DNA of 15,268 nucleotides from an uncultured Clostridium sp. (GTDB lineage: Bacteria; Bacillota; Clostridia; Clostridiales; Clostridiaceae). How positions within the stretch are numbered: the stretch's first letter is position 1; each line of letters starts with the position of its first letter. The notes beneath the pieces were generated by a model. That model worked only from the letters and a program-made list of their open reading frames with translations, made no database searches and was not told the DNA's origin. The position numbers were made by a program, and so were the translations under genes. The stretch spans positions 1 through 15,268 of the forward strand of contig CAKVFO010000082.1 in the NCBI GenBank assembly GCA_934746785.1. Direction: 5' to 3'. Shown in pieces: positions 7,398 through 14,320 of this stretch.

Positions 7398-7644
7398 TTA
7401 ATTAGATGCTTTTTTTATAAAATCAAGACCACCCGAAAACGGGTCAATGTATTTCTTTCAACAGTATCAACATAATATCCATTACACCAAAACTGCCTGT
7501 TTCCATATCTACATTTTAAGTTTGCATGTCTATCAAAAATCCTCATTTAATTTTTCCGTAAATTACTTGTATTCTATACTTCGTTGCAAACACTATATGA
7601 TATTTACACTTCCATTTGCTATAGGATAAACTACTATTGTCCAT
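7398..7644 (-). pseudogene. tnpA: IS200-family transposase TnpA remnant
   Basis: Three pieces of a Y1/HUH transposase occur in order. The ATG at 7644 starts MDNSSLSYSKWKCKYHIVFA followed by TKYRIQVIYGKIK and a stop, the typical first strand and helix of TnpA. The second piece is MRIFDRHANLKCRYGNRQFW followed by CNGYYVDTVERN. The third, in another frame, is YIDPFSGGLDFIKKASN with stop TAA at 7398-7400, the usual C-terminal tail. Two internal deletions removed the HxH metal motif and the catalytic tyrosine helix, so the protein is inactive. About 80 codons are left of about 150. AAGGAGG-type Shine-Dalgarno sequence lies upstream at about 7655-7661. No tnpB is linked to it. Confidence 0.85.
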
Positions 7645-7653
7645 TTGGGACAC

Positions 7654-7710
7654 ACCTCCTTGTAATTTAATTGTGGTCGGCAAACCTACTATTATTTTTA
7701 CAACGGAGGT
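7654..7710 (-). promoter_or_regulatory. Leader hairpin sequestering the tnpA ribosome binding site
   Basis: In the - strand transcript the Shine-Dalgarno region (complement of ACCTCCTTGTA, 7654-7664) can pair with an upstream anti-SD (complement of TACAACGGAGGT, 7699-7710), interrupted by one bulged base. IS200 elements are known to repress their transposase by such a leader structure. The structure is still intact although the gene is broken. Confidence 0.65.
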
Positions 7711-7784
7711 TTTATTATTTTCTACTTATAGCTAAGAGCTTTCCGGAACCACAGGTCAAACCTGTGGTATTCAAAATACAAAAA

Positions 7785-7816
7785 ATTGCTGCTATGTCTA
7801 TATGCATAGCAGCAAT
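7785..7816 (-). terminator. Intrinsic terminator of the HAD-panE unit
   Basis: A perfect 12-bp stem (7785-7796 with 7805-7816) closes an 8-nt loop. Read on the - strand it is followed by six T's (complement of 7780-7785). It begins 15 bases after the HAD stop codon. Confidence 0.85.
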
Positions 7817-7830
7817 CTTTTAAATTCATA

Positions 7831-8487
7831 TTAATAATTATCTTTTATAAACTCTCTTACTTCATTTAGACTTTTAAATTGTTTCTCTGAATATTCTTTA
7901 ATTTTATCATTTGCTTTAACTAAATCTTCAACATGTATGCTCATCATATTTGCATTATGTGCCGCTTCGATTCCAGCTGGAGAATCTTCAATTACTATGC
8001 ACTCTTCAGGATTAACCTTAAGCTTTCTAGCAGCCGCTAAGAAGATAGATGGATCAGGTTTTGATCTAACAACATCATCTGCACAAACAATTTCATCAAA
8101 TACCTCTTCTAGATTATGAATTTTCAACTGCATTTCAAGCTTCTCTTTGTGAGAAGATGTTGCTAATGCCATCTTAAAATTATTATTTTTTAAATATCTA
8201 AAGATTTCTAACGCTCCATCCTTCATTGGAACTTTACCTGTATCAATAGCTTTTTTAAGTCCTGCATCACACTTTTCAAAAATTTCTTTAGCTGGAAAGT
8301 GCGGACCATATATCTCATATAAGCTTTTTGTAATACTTTGTCTATCTCTCCCTATTAATGTACTATAAATACCTTTATTCATCTCATATCCATACTCAGC
8401 ATAAACATCAACAAAAATGCCCATATAGACTCTTTCTGTATCAAATATTACTCCATCCATATCAAAAATAACTGCTGTTTTCTTCAT
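7831..8487 (-). CDS. HAD-superfamily phosphatase, beta-phosphoglucomutase-like
   Basis: The 218-residue protein has all four HAD motifs. Motif I is FDMDGVIFD (Asp9 nucleophile, Asp11 acid/base), motif II is ATSS (Thr110/Ser111), motif III Lys143 is in RSKPDP, and motif IV is EDSPAGIEAA (Glu167/Asp168). A helical cap (about 18-85) follows motif I, as in subclass IA enzymes. The EDSPAGIEAA form of motif IV is common in the group that includes beta-phosphoglucomutase and small sugar-phosphate phosphatases. The sequence does not fix the substrate. It is a cytoplasmic, Mg2+-dependent enzyme. AAAGGAG lies about seven bases before the ATG. It follows the ketopantoate-reductase-like gene by 27 bases and is very likely cotranscribed with it, but no shared pathway is obvious. 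A strong terminator follows. Confidence 0.88.
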   Translation of the reverse strand: MKKTAVIFDMDGVIFDTERVYMGIFVDVYAEYGYEMNKGIYSTLIGRDRQSITKSLYEIYGPHFPAKEIFEKCDAGLKKAIDTGKVPMKDGALEIFRYLKNNNFKMALATSSHKEKLEMQLKIHNLEEVFDEIVCADDVVRSKPDPSIFLAAARKLKVNPEECIVIEDSPAGIEAAHNANMMSIHVEDLVKANDKIKEYSEKQFKSLNEVREFIKDNY

Positions 8488-8514
8488 TTTTATTCTCCTT
8501 TGTATATAGTAATT

Positions 8515-9435
8515 CTATTGATATCTGCTCTCAATTTCCTTAATCTTTTCATATAAAAATTCATTTATCTTCATTTCAAGATTATGTTTCTTAGCAAGTT
8601 TTAGCACAGTTCCTGAAAAAAGTTCTACTTCAGAATATCTCTTCATCAGCCCATCCTGTCTCATAGATGGCATTCCCTTAGGATCTAAAGTATCTGTTAA
8701 TTTCACATAGTCTTCTAAATCGCCTTCTGAAAGTTTTACTCCTTCATAAGATGCAAGTTCTATAACCTCCTTCATTGCATCTTTCATCATTTTTCTCTCT
8801 TTGCCTTCCTTTTGAATAGTTCCATAGTTTCCCTCACTAATCATAACAACTTGATTTACTCCAACATTAAGCATAAACTTACTCCATAATCGATGAATAA
8901 TATCTTCTTCAATAGTATAAGGAAAATCTATAGAATTAAAAAACTCAGCTACTAAATTTAGCTTTTCCTGCTTATACAACTCACTTTTAGGTATTCCTAT
9001 TCTTAATTCTCCCATATGTGAGCAAGTAAATTCATTATCAATTTTAACTGCATCCATTCCTTGTGCAACACAATATATAATTTTTTCTTTTCCAAAAGCT
9101 TGTCCTATAATTTCTTCACTAGTTATACCATTTAAAAGTGAAATTATTATAGTGTTTTCTCCAACTTGCTTTTTAGCTGTCTTTATAGCGTCTTCAAGGT
9201 TTGTAGCTTTTACTGCTATAATCAGCAAATCAGTTTTCTTTTCTATTTCTTCATCTATAAGATTAAAACTACACCTCTTACCATTACATATTATACCTTG
9301 CTGCACATACTTTTTCATTCTATTTTTATTTACTACAAAAGAAACAGATTCCTTTCCTATTTTATCTTGAATATACTTTCCAAATAATATACCTAAAGCC
9401 CCCATTCCTACTACAGATACATTTTTTATAGTCAT
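8515..9435 (-). CDS. panE: 2-dehydropantoate 2-reductase family protein (ApbA/PanE)
   Basis: The protein has 306 residues, the usual length for ketopantoate reductases. The N-terminal Rossmann fold starts with VSVVGMGALG (GxGxxG at 10-15), and AVKATNLEDA follows at 75-84. The C-terminal helical domain has the conserved WSKFMLNVGVNQV, giving the catalytic Lys186 and substrate-binding Asn190 and Asn194. MPSMRQDGLMKRYSEVELFSG (split at 255-264 and 265-275) supplies Ser257 and the key Glu269. These residues support NADPH-dependent reduction of a 2-keto acid. True PanE makes pantoate for coenzyme A, but clostridia often carry several paralogues, and no panB, panC or panD lies nearby, so the symbol is tentative. 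AAGGGGG precedes the ATG by nine bases. It heads a two-gene unit with the HAD phosphatase and is divergent from the GreA-like gene. Confidence 0.85.
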   Translation of the reverse strand: MTIKNVSVVGMGALGILFGKYIQDKIGKESVSFVVNKNRMKKYVQQGIICNGKRCSFNLIDEEIEKKTDLLIIAVKATNLEDAIKTAKKQVGENTIIISLLNGITSEEIIGQAFGKEKIIYCVAQGMDAVKIDNEFTCSHMGELRIGIPKSELYKQEKLNLVAEFFNSIDFPYTIEEDIIHRLWSKFMLNVGVNQVVMISEGNYGTIQKEGKERKMMKDAMKEVIELASYEGVKLSEGDLEDYVKLTDTLDPKGMPSMRQDGLMKRYSEVELFSGTVLKLAKKHNLEMKINEFLYEKIKEIESRYQ

Positions 9436-9508
9436 AATTTAATGCCCCCTTCAAATTATTTCTTTATTTATATAATTATAAATTTAAATCATTTATTTTT
9501 AAATAAAC

Positions 9509-9536
9509 TTTCATTTTTTTCTAAATATTATATAAT
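9509..9536 (+). promoter_or_regulatory. Probable promoter of the GreA-family gene
   Basis: A perfect TATAAT lies at 9531-9536, 37 bases before the start codon. The -35 region (TTTCAT, 9509-9514) is weak at 16-base spacing. The AT-rich intergenic region between 9436 and 9530 probably also carries the divergent promoter for the panE-like gene; on the - strand a TATAAT is visible there with a TTTAAA 17 bases upstream. Confidence 0.5.
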
Positions 9537-9572
9537 AAAAACATAATATATTTCATGGGAGGTTTAGTTATT

Positions 9573-10037
9573 ATGCATAATCAACTAACAGAAGAAAATA
9601 TTAAAAAGTTAAGAGATGAATTAGACTATAGACTTACTGTAAAGAGGGCAGAAATAGCAAAAGAAAAGCTAATAGCTGCTGCACATGGTGATAGATCCGA
9701 AAATGCTGAATATAAAGAAGCCTGTGCTAACTATAGAGAAAATGATAATAGAATTCAATACTTATTATCGATGATATCTACAGCCACAGTAGTTGATGAA
9801 GATGAAGTTGATAATTCTGTTTTAGGTATAAATAAAAAAGCAAGAATTAAATTCGTTGATGATGATGAAGAAGAAGTTGTAACACTTGTAACAACTATGG
9901 ATTTAGATCCTGAAAATATGATGATAAGTATTGAATCAGATCTAGGAAAGGCTTTAACAGGCAAAAAAGTTGGAGACATAGTAGAAGTAGATGCCCCTGG
10001 TTCAAAATATACTGTTGAAGTTTTAGAAATACTTTAA
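9573..10037 (+). CDS. GreA/GreB-family transcript cleavage factor
   Basis: From ATG 9573 the protein has 154 residues, near the 158 of GreA. Residues 5-70 form the N-terminal coiled coil, with the tip motif HGDRSENAEY (38-47). Asp40 and Glu43 correspond to the acidic pair that places Mg2+ in the RNA polymerase active site for transcript cleavage. The FKBP-like C-terminal domain (about 78-154) contains DLGKALTGKKVGDIVEV. It should rescue backtracked or stalled RNA polymerase. The tip reads GDRSENAEY where canonical GreA usually has GDLSENAEY, and it sits outside the usual greA neighbourhood, so it may be a second GreA-type paralogue. GGGAGG (9557-9562) precedes this ATG by ten bases. The in-frame ATG at 9555 overlaps that site and is rejected. 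It is monocistronic and ends before a bidirectional terminator. Confidence 0.87.
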   Translation: MHNQLTEENIKKLRDELDYRLTVKRAEIAKEKLIAAAHGDRSENAEYKEACANYRENDNRIQYLLSMISTATVVDEDEVDNSVLGINKKARIKFVDDDEEEVVTLVTTMDLDPENMMISIESDLGKALTGKKVGDIVEVDAPGSKYTVEVLEIL

Positions 10038-10140
10038 ATAACAAAGCAGCTGACACTCCATTTATTTTAGTGTAGGAAGTAACTTTATAAGCCATGAAAA
10101 AGGTTCTAAAAACAAAATAATTTCCTACTACGTTAAAAAG

Positions 10141-10168
10141 GTCTTAGCAAAAATTGAACTGCTAAGAC
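10141..10168. terminator. Bidirectional terminator between GreA-like and DUF1836 genes
   Basis: GTCTTAGCA (10141-10149) pairs perfectly with TGCTAAGAC (10160-10168). T's follow on the + strand (six, 10169-10174), and A's before the stem (10135-10139) give the - strand U tract. The DUF1836 stop codon (10162-10164) lies inside the right arm. Confidence 0.85.
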
Positions 10169-10665
10169 TTTTTTAAAATATACCTTTTTGCAAAAAGTTT
10201 ATGTGCCACTGCTAAAACTGAAGATCTAAGAACTTCACTTTCATATGTAACCTTAGTTGCAGAACTTTTTGCCGAAAAATCCCTAGTAGCAAAAACTGAT
10301 TTAATTGCCTTTTCTAATTCTATGCAAAAATAATCATACGCTACGTCTATTGGATATTTTCCTATTTGTATCTTTACAATATCGCAGGTTTCTTTCAAAG
10401 TGAATACTTGTTTAAATACACATACTGTTATTAAATATGCTAAATGTTCCTTATTATACTTTTTATCTTTAGGATGTGAAACGATATGTTGTTTAACATA
10501 GTTATTTAACATAGTTGGTGTTAATAACTTTTCCTCTTCATCAAATACTAAAATCTTTAAAACACCTTCAATATATTCAATCACTTGATCTTTATATAAG
10601 AATACATTTGGCAGATTTTCATATCTAGGACATACAAAGTTTAAAAATTCATTCACATCATTCAC
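10162..10665 (-). CDS. DUF1836 family protein, putative MerR-like HTH protein
   Basis: The 167-residue protein shows the family core LLTPTMLNNYVKQHIVS followed by KKYNKEHLAYL and VFKQVF (about 47-88). This segment resembles a MerR-type winged helix: a first helix with LTPTMLNNY, and a second with a KYNKEHLAYLI recognition-like pattern. An upstream segment (11-40) and a C-terminal helical part (105-160) complete it. The family is common in Firmicutes and its function has not been established; a DNA-binding or regulatory role is an inference. It starts 13 bases after the DegV gene on the same strand with GGAG just before its ATG, so both are one transcription unit. That pairing suggests a link to fatty-acid or membrane-lipid handling, but this is only from context. 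Confidence 0.82.
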   Translation of the reverse strand: MNDVNEFLNFVCPRYENLPNVFLYKDQVIEYIEGVLKILVFDEEEKLLTPTMLNNYVKQHIVSHPKDKKYNKEHLAYLITVCVFKQVFTLKETCDIVKIQIGKYPIDVAYDYFCIELEKAIKSVFATRDFSAKSSATKVTYESEVLRSSVLAVAHKLFAKRYILKKS

Positions 10666-10678
10666 TTTTACTTCTCCT

Positions 10679-11530
10679 TTAATCTAACAATTTATACTTC
10701 TTTATAGTCTGTATTGATACACACCCTGGCCCTCCCTGAGTCGTAAACACTGGACTTAATTTATATATTTCTACATCTGCATTTTTAATTCTAGACTTTA
10801 TTATCTTTTCTGCATCCATTGCCCATTCTTCATTACATGCATGAGATATAAATATCTTATGATTTTCATCTATACCACAATTTATCAAATCATCACATAT
10901 CTTGTCAACAGATTTTTTGAAAGTTCTCTTTATAGTAAACTTAACTAATCTTTTAGAATCTTCTGAAAGAGCTACAACTGGCACAAGCTTTATTATACTT
11001 GCTATTCCTCCCGCTATAGATGATAACCTTCCTCCTCTTACTAAATAATCAAAATCTCTAGGAATTAGAAATGACTTAGATGTTTCTATTTCTCTATTTA
11101 ACTCTGTTAAAATCTCATCTTTAGTTTTTCCCTCTTCTACTAACTTAACAGCAAGGTCTACTAAATATCTCTGAGGAACACATAAAGTTTTACTATTAAC
11201 AACCTCAATTCTATCTGGATTGTCACATATATTTTTAGCTGCACACGCCGAGTTATATGTTCCTGAAAGTCCATCTGCCATAGATATATTAATTATATCA
11301 CAATCATACTTATTAAAAACATTAATCACATCTCCAACAGCTGGTTGAGATGAAGTGGCAATATGACCTCCTTCATTAATAAGTTCAATAAGCTTGTCTG
11401 TATTTATTTCCTCATTTTCAACATAACTCTTACCGTCTATTATTACTGATAAGGGCACTATTTCTATATTTTTATTTCTACCTTCACTCTGAGTGTAAAG
11501 AGTAGATGAATCTGATACTATCTTAATCAT
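10679..11530 (-). CDS. DegV family fatty-acid-binding protein
   Basis: The 283-residue protein is a full-length DegV/FakB-type protein. The opening MIKIVSDSSTLYT includes the SDSS fatty-acid carboxylate-binding motif. ATSSQPAVGD (58-67), DGLSGTYNSA (86-95), FDYLVRGGRLS (160-170) and QGGPGCVSI (265-273) are the other family blocks. FakB members hold an acyl chain while FakA phosphorylates it, feeding exogenous fatty acids into phospholipid synthesis. No fakA is in the window, and other DegV proteins have no proven role. It acts in the cytoplasm at the membrane surface. AAAGGAG lies about seven bases before the ATG. It is the first gene of a unit with DUF1836, driven by the strong promoter at 11594-11622 whose leader carries two inverted repeats. 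Confidence 0.9.
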   Translation of the reverse strand: MIKIVSDSSTLYTQSEGRNKNIEIVPLSVIIDGKSYVENEEINTDKLIELINEGGHIATSSQPAVGDVINVFNKYDCDIINISMADGLSGTYNSACAAKNICDNPDRIEVVNSKTLCVPQRYLVDLAVKLVEEGKTKDEILTELNREIETSKSFLIPRDFDYLVRGGRLSSIAGGIASIIKLVPVVALSEDSKRLVKFTIKRTFKKSVDKICDDLINCGIDENHKIFISHACNEEWAMDAEKIIKSRIKNADVEIYKLSPVFTTQGGPGCVSIQTIKKYKLLD

Positions 11531-11569
11531 TTAAATTCTCCTTTTCAAAGTCTTACTTGTCTAAATAAC

Positions 11570-11600
11570 ATAGTTTCAAAAACTATATTCTTCAGAATAT
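11570..11600 (-). promoter_or_regulatory. Two inverted repeats at the DegV transcription start (candidate operators)
   Basis: ATAGTTT (11570-11576) pairs with AAACTAT (11580-11586) around three bases. Directly beside it, ATATTCT (11585-11591) pairs with AGAATAT (11594-11600) around two bases, overlapping the -10 box. Either could be an operator. The first could also form a small leader hairpin. Confidence 0.5.
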
Positions 11601-11622
11601 CACTCTATCTAACTATTGTCAA
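11594..11622 (-). promoter_or_regulatory. Strong promoter of the DegV-DUF1836 unit
   Basis: On the - strand a perfect TTGACA (11622-11617) and TATTCT (11599-11594) are spaced by 17 bases. Transcription would start near 11587, about 56 bases before the DegV ATG. Confidence 0.75.
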
Positions 11623-11642
11623 CAACTTGTACATACAGAAAA

Positions 11643-11691
11643 ATAGACTGATAAATTATCAATATATTATCATGATAACTTATCAGTCTAT
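11643..11691 (-). terminator. Intrinsic terminator downstream of telA
   Basis: A 19-bp stem with a single mismatch (11643-11661 with 11673-11691) closes an 11-nt loop. Read on the - strand it is followed by TTTTTC. It lies 33 bases beyond the TelA stop codon and isolates the xpaC-telA unit from the DegV promoter. Confidence 0.8.
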
Positions 11692-11724
11692 AAAAAAATT
11701 TAAAACTTCCTGTACGTTAAAAAA

Positions 11725-12867
11725 TTATTCTCTTAAAGATAGTAATTTATTTTTTAATTGTTCTTCAATATTTTTAAGTTCTACTTCTGCTTCTTTTCTC
11801 TTTTGGCGACCTTCTGTCTGAATCTTCAAAACTTCATCTAAAGTTGAAATCAAAGATTCATTTGTTTGTTTAAGAGTTTCTATATCTACAATACCTCTTT
11901 CTGAAGCTTTAGCTGTTTCTATAGTAGACATTTTCAATGTCTCTGCATTTTTTCTAAGAAGCTCATTAGTCATGTTAGTAACTTCACTTTGAACTTTTGC
12001 TGCATTAGTAGAATGTGCAACACCAAGTGCTAAAACAATTTGACTCTTCCATAAAGGAATTGTATTTACTATTGTGGACTGAATTTTTTCAGACATCAAT
12101 GTATCATTATTTTGTACCAATCTTATTTGTGGTGCCATTTGTAAAGATATCATTTTTGTAAGTTCCAAATCATGTATCTTCTTTTCAAATCTATCACACA
12201 ATGATACAAAGTCATTAGCTGTTTGAGCATCTTCTGGCTGTCCTGTTATTCTAGCCTTTTCCATAAGCTTTGGCAGTTCCACTTCTTTAGCTTTGGCTAA
12301 TCTCTTTTTACCTGCAATTATATACATATTAAGTTCTTTAAAATATACTTTGTTTACTTCGTACATCTTATCAAGCATTGCTACATCTTTTAATAATTGT
12401 ATTTGATGATTTTCTAAAGCTGTACATATGTTATTTATATTACCTTCCACCTTATTATACTTAACTTTCATCTGCTCAATTTTCTTAACTGGTTTTTTAA
12501 ATATCCCAAGAATTCCACCTTTTTTATCTTCAGTTTCCTCAAAATCCTTAAGTTGAGTTACCACATTAGAAAGCATCTCTCCAATTTCACCTAAATCTTT
12601 TGTCTTTAAATTATTTAAAGCAGTTTCTGAAAAATCAGCTATTTTCTTTTGAGCGCCGACTCCATATTTTAATACAGAATTAGTATTAGTTAAATCAATC
12701 TTTTCAACAAAGTCATTTACCATTTTTCTTTCTTCTTCTGTCAATGCACTTTCATCAACTATACTATTTTCTTCATCAACATTTTGGACCTGTATATTAT
12801 TTTCTTCTACAACATCAAAAGATAAACTTGGAGTTACTCCAATATCTTCTTTAAAGTTTTCATTCAT
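11725..12867 (-). CDS. telA: TelA/KlaA family toxic anion resistance protein (YaaN-like)
   Basis: The 380-residue protein is soluble, almost all helical, and matches the TelA family. Landmarks are NSVLKYGVGAQKKIADFSE (63-81), LENHQIQLLKDVAMLDKMYE (151-170), a GKKRL block (186-190) and the long C-terminal coiled-coil region. The first 45 residues are acidic and low in complexity. Members have been linked to tellurite and other toxic-anion or antibiotic tolerance and to stress responses; the biochemical activity is not established. It starts 7 bases after the XpaC stop, and its ribosome binding site (GGGAGG) is formed by the final codons of xpaC, so translation is probably coupled. The xpaC-yaaN pair of Bacillus subtilis has the same order. 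Basic residues near 115-135 interrupt the helices and could be a flexible loop. Confidence 0.87.
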   Translation of the reverse strand: MNENFKEDIGVTPSLSFDVVEENNIQVQNVDEENSIVDESALTEEERKMVNDFVEKIDLTNTNSVLKYGVGAQKKIADFSETALNNLKTKDLGEIGEMLSNVVTQLKDFEETEDKKGGILGIFKKPVKKIEQMKVKYNKVEGNINNICTALENHQIQLLKDVAMLDKMYEVNKVYFKELNMYIIAGKKRLAKAKEVELPKLMEKARITGQPEDAQTANDFVSLCDRFEKKIHDLELTKMISLQMAPQIRLVQNNDTLMSEKIQSTIVNTIPLWKSQIVLALGVAHSTNAAKVQSEVTNMTNELLRKNAETLKMSTIETAKASERGIVDIETLKQTNESLISTLDEVLKIQTEGRQKRKEAEVELKNIEEQLKNKLLSLRE

Positions 12868-12874
12868 TTAATGT

Positions 12875-14098
12875 TTACCTCCCTTTATTTTTCTTTCTTA
12901 GTTCATAATCTGTCAAACCTTCTTGAGAGAATAAAGTTTCTAAAACAGAAATATCTGATGAAACATCCATTACCATATCCGCAAATAAATCATCTAATAA
13001 TTTTTCAAAAGCAGAATTTATAAGATCTATACTCTTTTCAATTTCCTGCTTTGCTTTCTTTATATTCTCACCTTGAACTATTTGACTATCTAATTCCTTA
13101 TAAGAATTCACAAGCTTTAAAGTCATAGGAAGATAGTGATTTATGAATTTTTTAACATCCGGAATCTTCTTTGCATCTTTTTCTATATTAGAAAATATCG
13201 CTGATACTACCTTTTCTAATTTATCTAATTTAAATGATATGACTTCTCCAGGTATTGCATCATTAGCATTTCTTATCTGTTTAATATAATCTTTACCCTT
13301 TCTAACTACTGAACCAAGTTCACTAGTATCATTTTCTTCTTCTCTTTCCTTTTGCTCTTCTTTTTCAACTTCTTCTTTTCGTTTAGCAAAAGCTTCCTTA
13401 GATGTAAGATAATTTTCATATACTTCATTACTTAACATCAAATAAGTATTTTCATCATCAAAGTATGCTTGTTTAAACATACCTAATTTTATCATTTTGC
13501 CTAAATCTTTAATTACAAATTTATTACTTTCACCTATTGAACTTGCTAATAAATCTATTTTACAATATTTTTTTTCACCAAAACATGAGGCATATCTTTT
13601 AAAACGCTTAATTCTATTTTTTATATTACTTCCTACAAATACAAAAGATAAACTCAAAACAAAAGCTAATGAAAATGAACCTGTTAAAACTTTTCCCACA
13701 TATACTGTTAAGGGATTTCCAGATGGAATCAAAGCCACTGCCATTACAAAGGCAGCAATACCAAAACCAACACACCCAAAAATACCAAAAGCTCTAAAAA
13801 ATATATTGCTTATCCTTCCTGATGGTTTCCTTTCTATATATGGAGAAACTGATTTCATACCACTTGAGTTGTAATAATCATGTTCTTCATACCTGTTTTT
13901 ATTGTATCCTTTTTGATTATACTTTCTATTAAAATTTTCAAAAGTGTCCTGAGCAAACCCAGCACTTCTTTTTAAGTGATTTTTTACTTCTCTTAATGCA
14001 TTACTTCTTACCCCAGCATATTGATCCACATAATCAAAAGCTGTATCTACTGCATTTCTAATTTTTTCTTCTATATCAAAAAAATCATTTCTACCCAT
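12875..14098 (-). CDS. xpaC: XpaC-like protein (5-bromo-4-chloroindolyl phosphate hydrolysis family)
   Basis: From ATG 14098 the protein has 407 residues. Residues 1-95 are polar and include a Tyr/Asn-rich stretch (about 60-80). Two membrane segments follow at about 98-124 and 134-157, with a short loop between, then a basic stop-transfer stretch (KNRIKRFKRY). A small folded domain (about 178-225, with KFVIKDLGKMIKLGMF) precedes a highly charged Glu/Lys coiled coil (233-260) and a helical C-terminal domain. This corresponds to the XpaC/Halogen_Hydrol family, which is named for a dye-hydrolysis phenotype; its molecular role is unknown. The start is set by GGAGG (14106-14110) seven bases before ATG 14098. 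A longer in-frame start at 14158 overlaps the promoter -10 region and is rejected. The pairing with telA supports a joint envelope-stress or toxic-anion role, an inference from conserved gene order. Confidence 0.85.
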   Translation of the reverse strand: MGRNDFFDIEEKIRNAVDTAFDYVDQYAGVRSNALREVKNHLKRSAGFAQDTFENFNRKYNQKGYNKNRYEEHDYYNSSGMKSVSPYIERKPSGRISNIFFRAFGIFGCVGFGIAAFVMAVALIPSGNPLTVYVGKVLTGSFSLAFVLSLSFVFVGSNIKNRIKRFKRYASCFGEKKYCKIDLLASSIGESNKFVIKDLGKMIKLGMFKQAYFDDENTYLMLSNEVYENYLTSKEAFAKRKEEVEKEEQKEREEENDTSELGSVVRKGKDYIKQIRNANDAIPGEVISFKLDKLEKVVSAIFSNIEKDAKKIPDVKKFINHYLPMTLKLVNSYKELDSQIVQGENIKKAKQEIEKSIDLINSAFEKLLDDLFADMVMDVSSDISVLETLFSQEGLTDYELRKKNKGR

Positions 14099-14137
14099 TA
14101 CCTTTCCTCCAAAATAATTTTTCTTCTTCCCTATCTT

Positions 14138-14166
14138 ATTATATATTATTCTCAACATAGTTACAA
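14138..14166 (-). promoter_or_regulatory. Promoter of the xpaC-telA unit
   Basis: On the - strand TTGTAA (14166-14161) and a perfect TATAAT (14143-14138) are spaced by 17 bases. Transcription would start near 14131, giving a leader of about 33 bases to the ATG at 14098. Confidence 0.75.
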
Positions 14167-14270
14167 TTTACTATTACAATTCTATTTGCCGTATCAAACA
14201 ACTTACATACCAGAAAGTCAGTCATATTCAGCACTTGTTCTTAAAAAGTCTGAATTTCTATACGTTAAAA

Positions 14271-14306
14271 AACTTGTCACCAACATTTTTGTTGAAATGA
14301 CAAGTT
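14271..14306 (-). terminator. Terminator of the truncated Ntn-hydrolase gene
   Basis: AACTTGTCA (14271-14279) pairs with TGACAAGTT (14298-14306), and an inner CAACA/TGTTG stem lies in the loop. On the - strand the hairpin runs into TTTTTTAACG (complement of 14263-14272). It lies 14 bases beyond the stop codon. Confidence 0.8.
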
Positions 14307-14320
14307 TAAATATACGATAT

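Larger units (their letters stand above)
7391..7768 (-). mobile_element. Degenerate IS200-type insertion sequence
   Basis: The region holds a broken IS200 transposase gene, an upstream leader able to hide the ribosome binding site, and a perfect 9-bp hairpin (7748-7756 with 7760-7768) like the subterminal hairpins that IS200/IS605 transposases recognise. A second small hairpin (7391-7396 with 7403-7408) sits at the other side. The exact tips cannot be placed; about 7390 and 7775 are reasonable estimates. Confidence 0.72.

Noticed and set aside
13497..13874. 125-residue + strand frame opposite xpaC
   Set aside because: It is a shadow of the xpaC coding sequence with no start signal and no recognisable domain.
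14099..14158. Longer XpaC start at 14158
   Set aside because: The extension overlaps the -10 box and likely transcription start, and GGAGG is correctly placed for ATG 14098.
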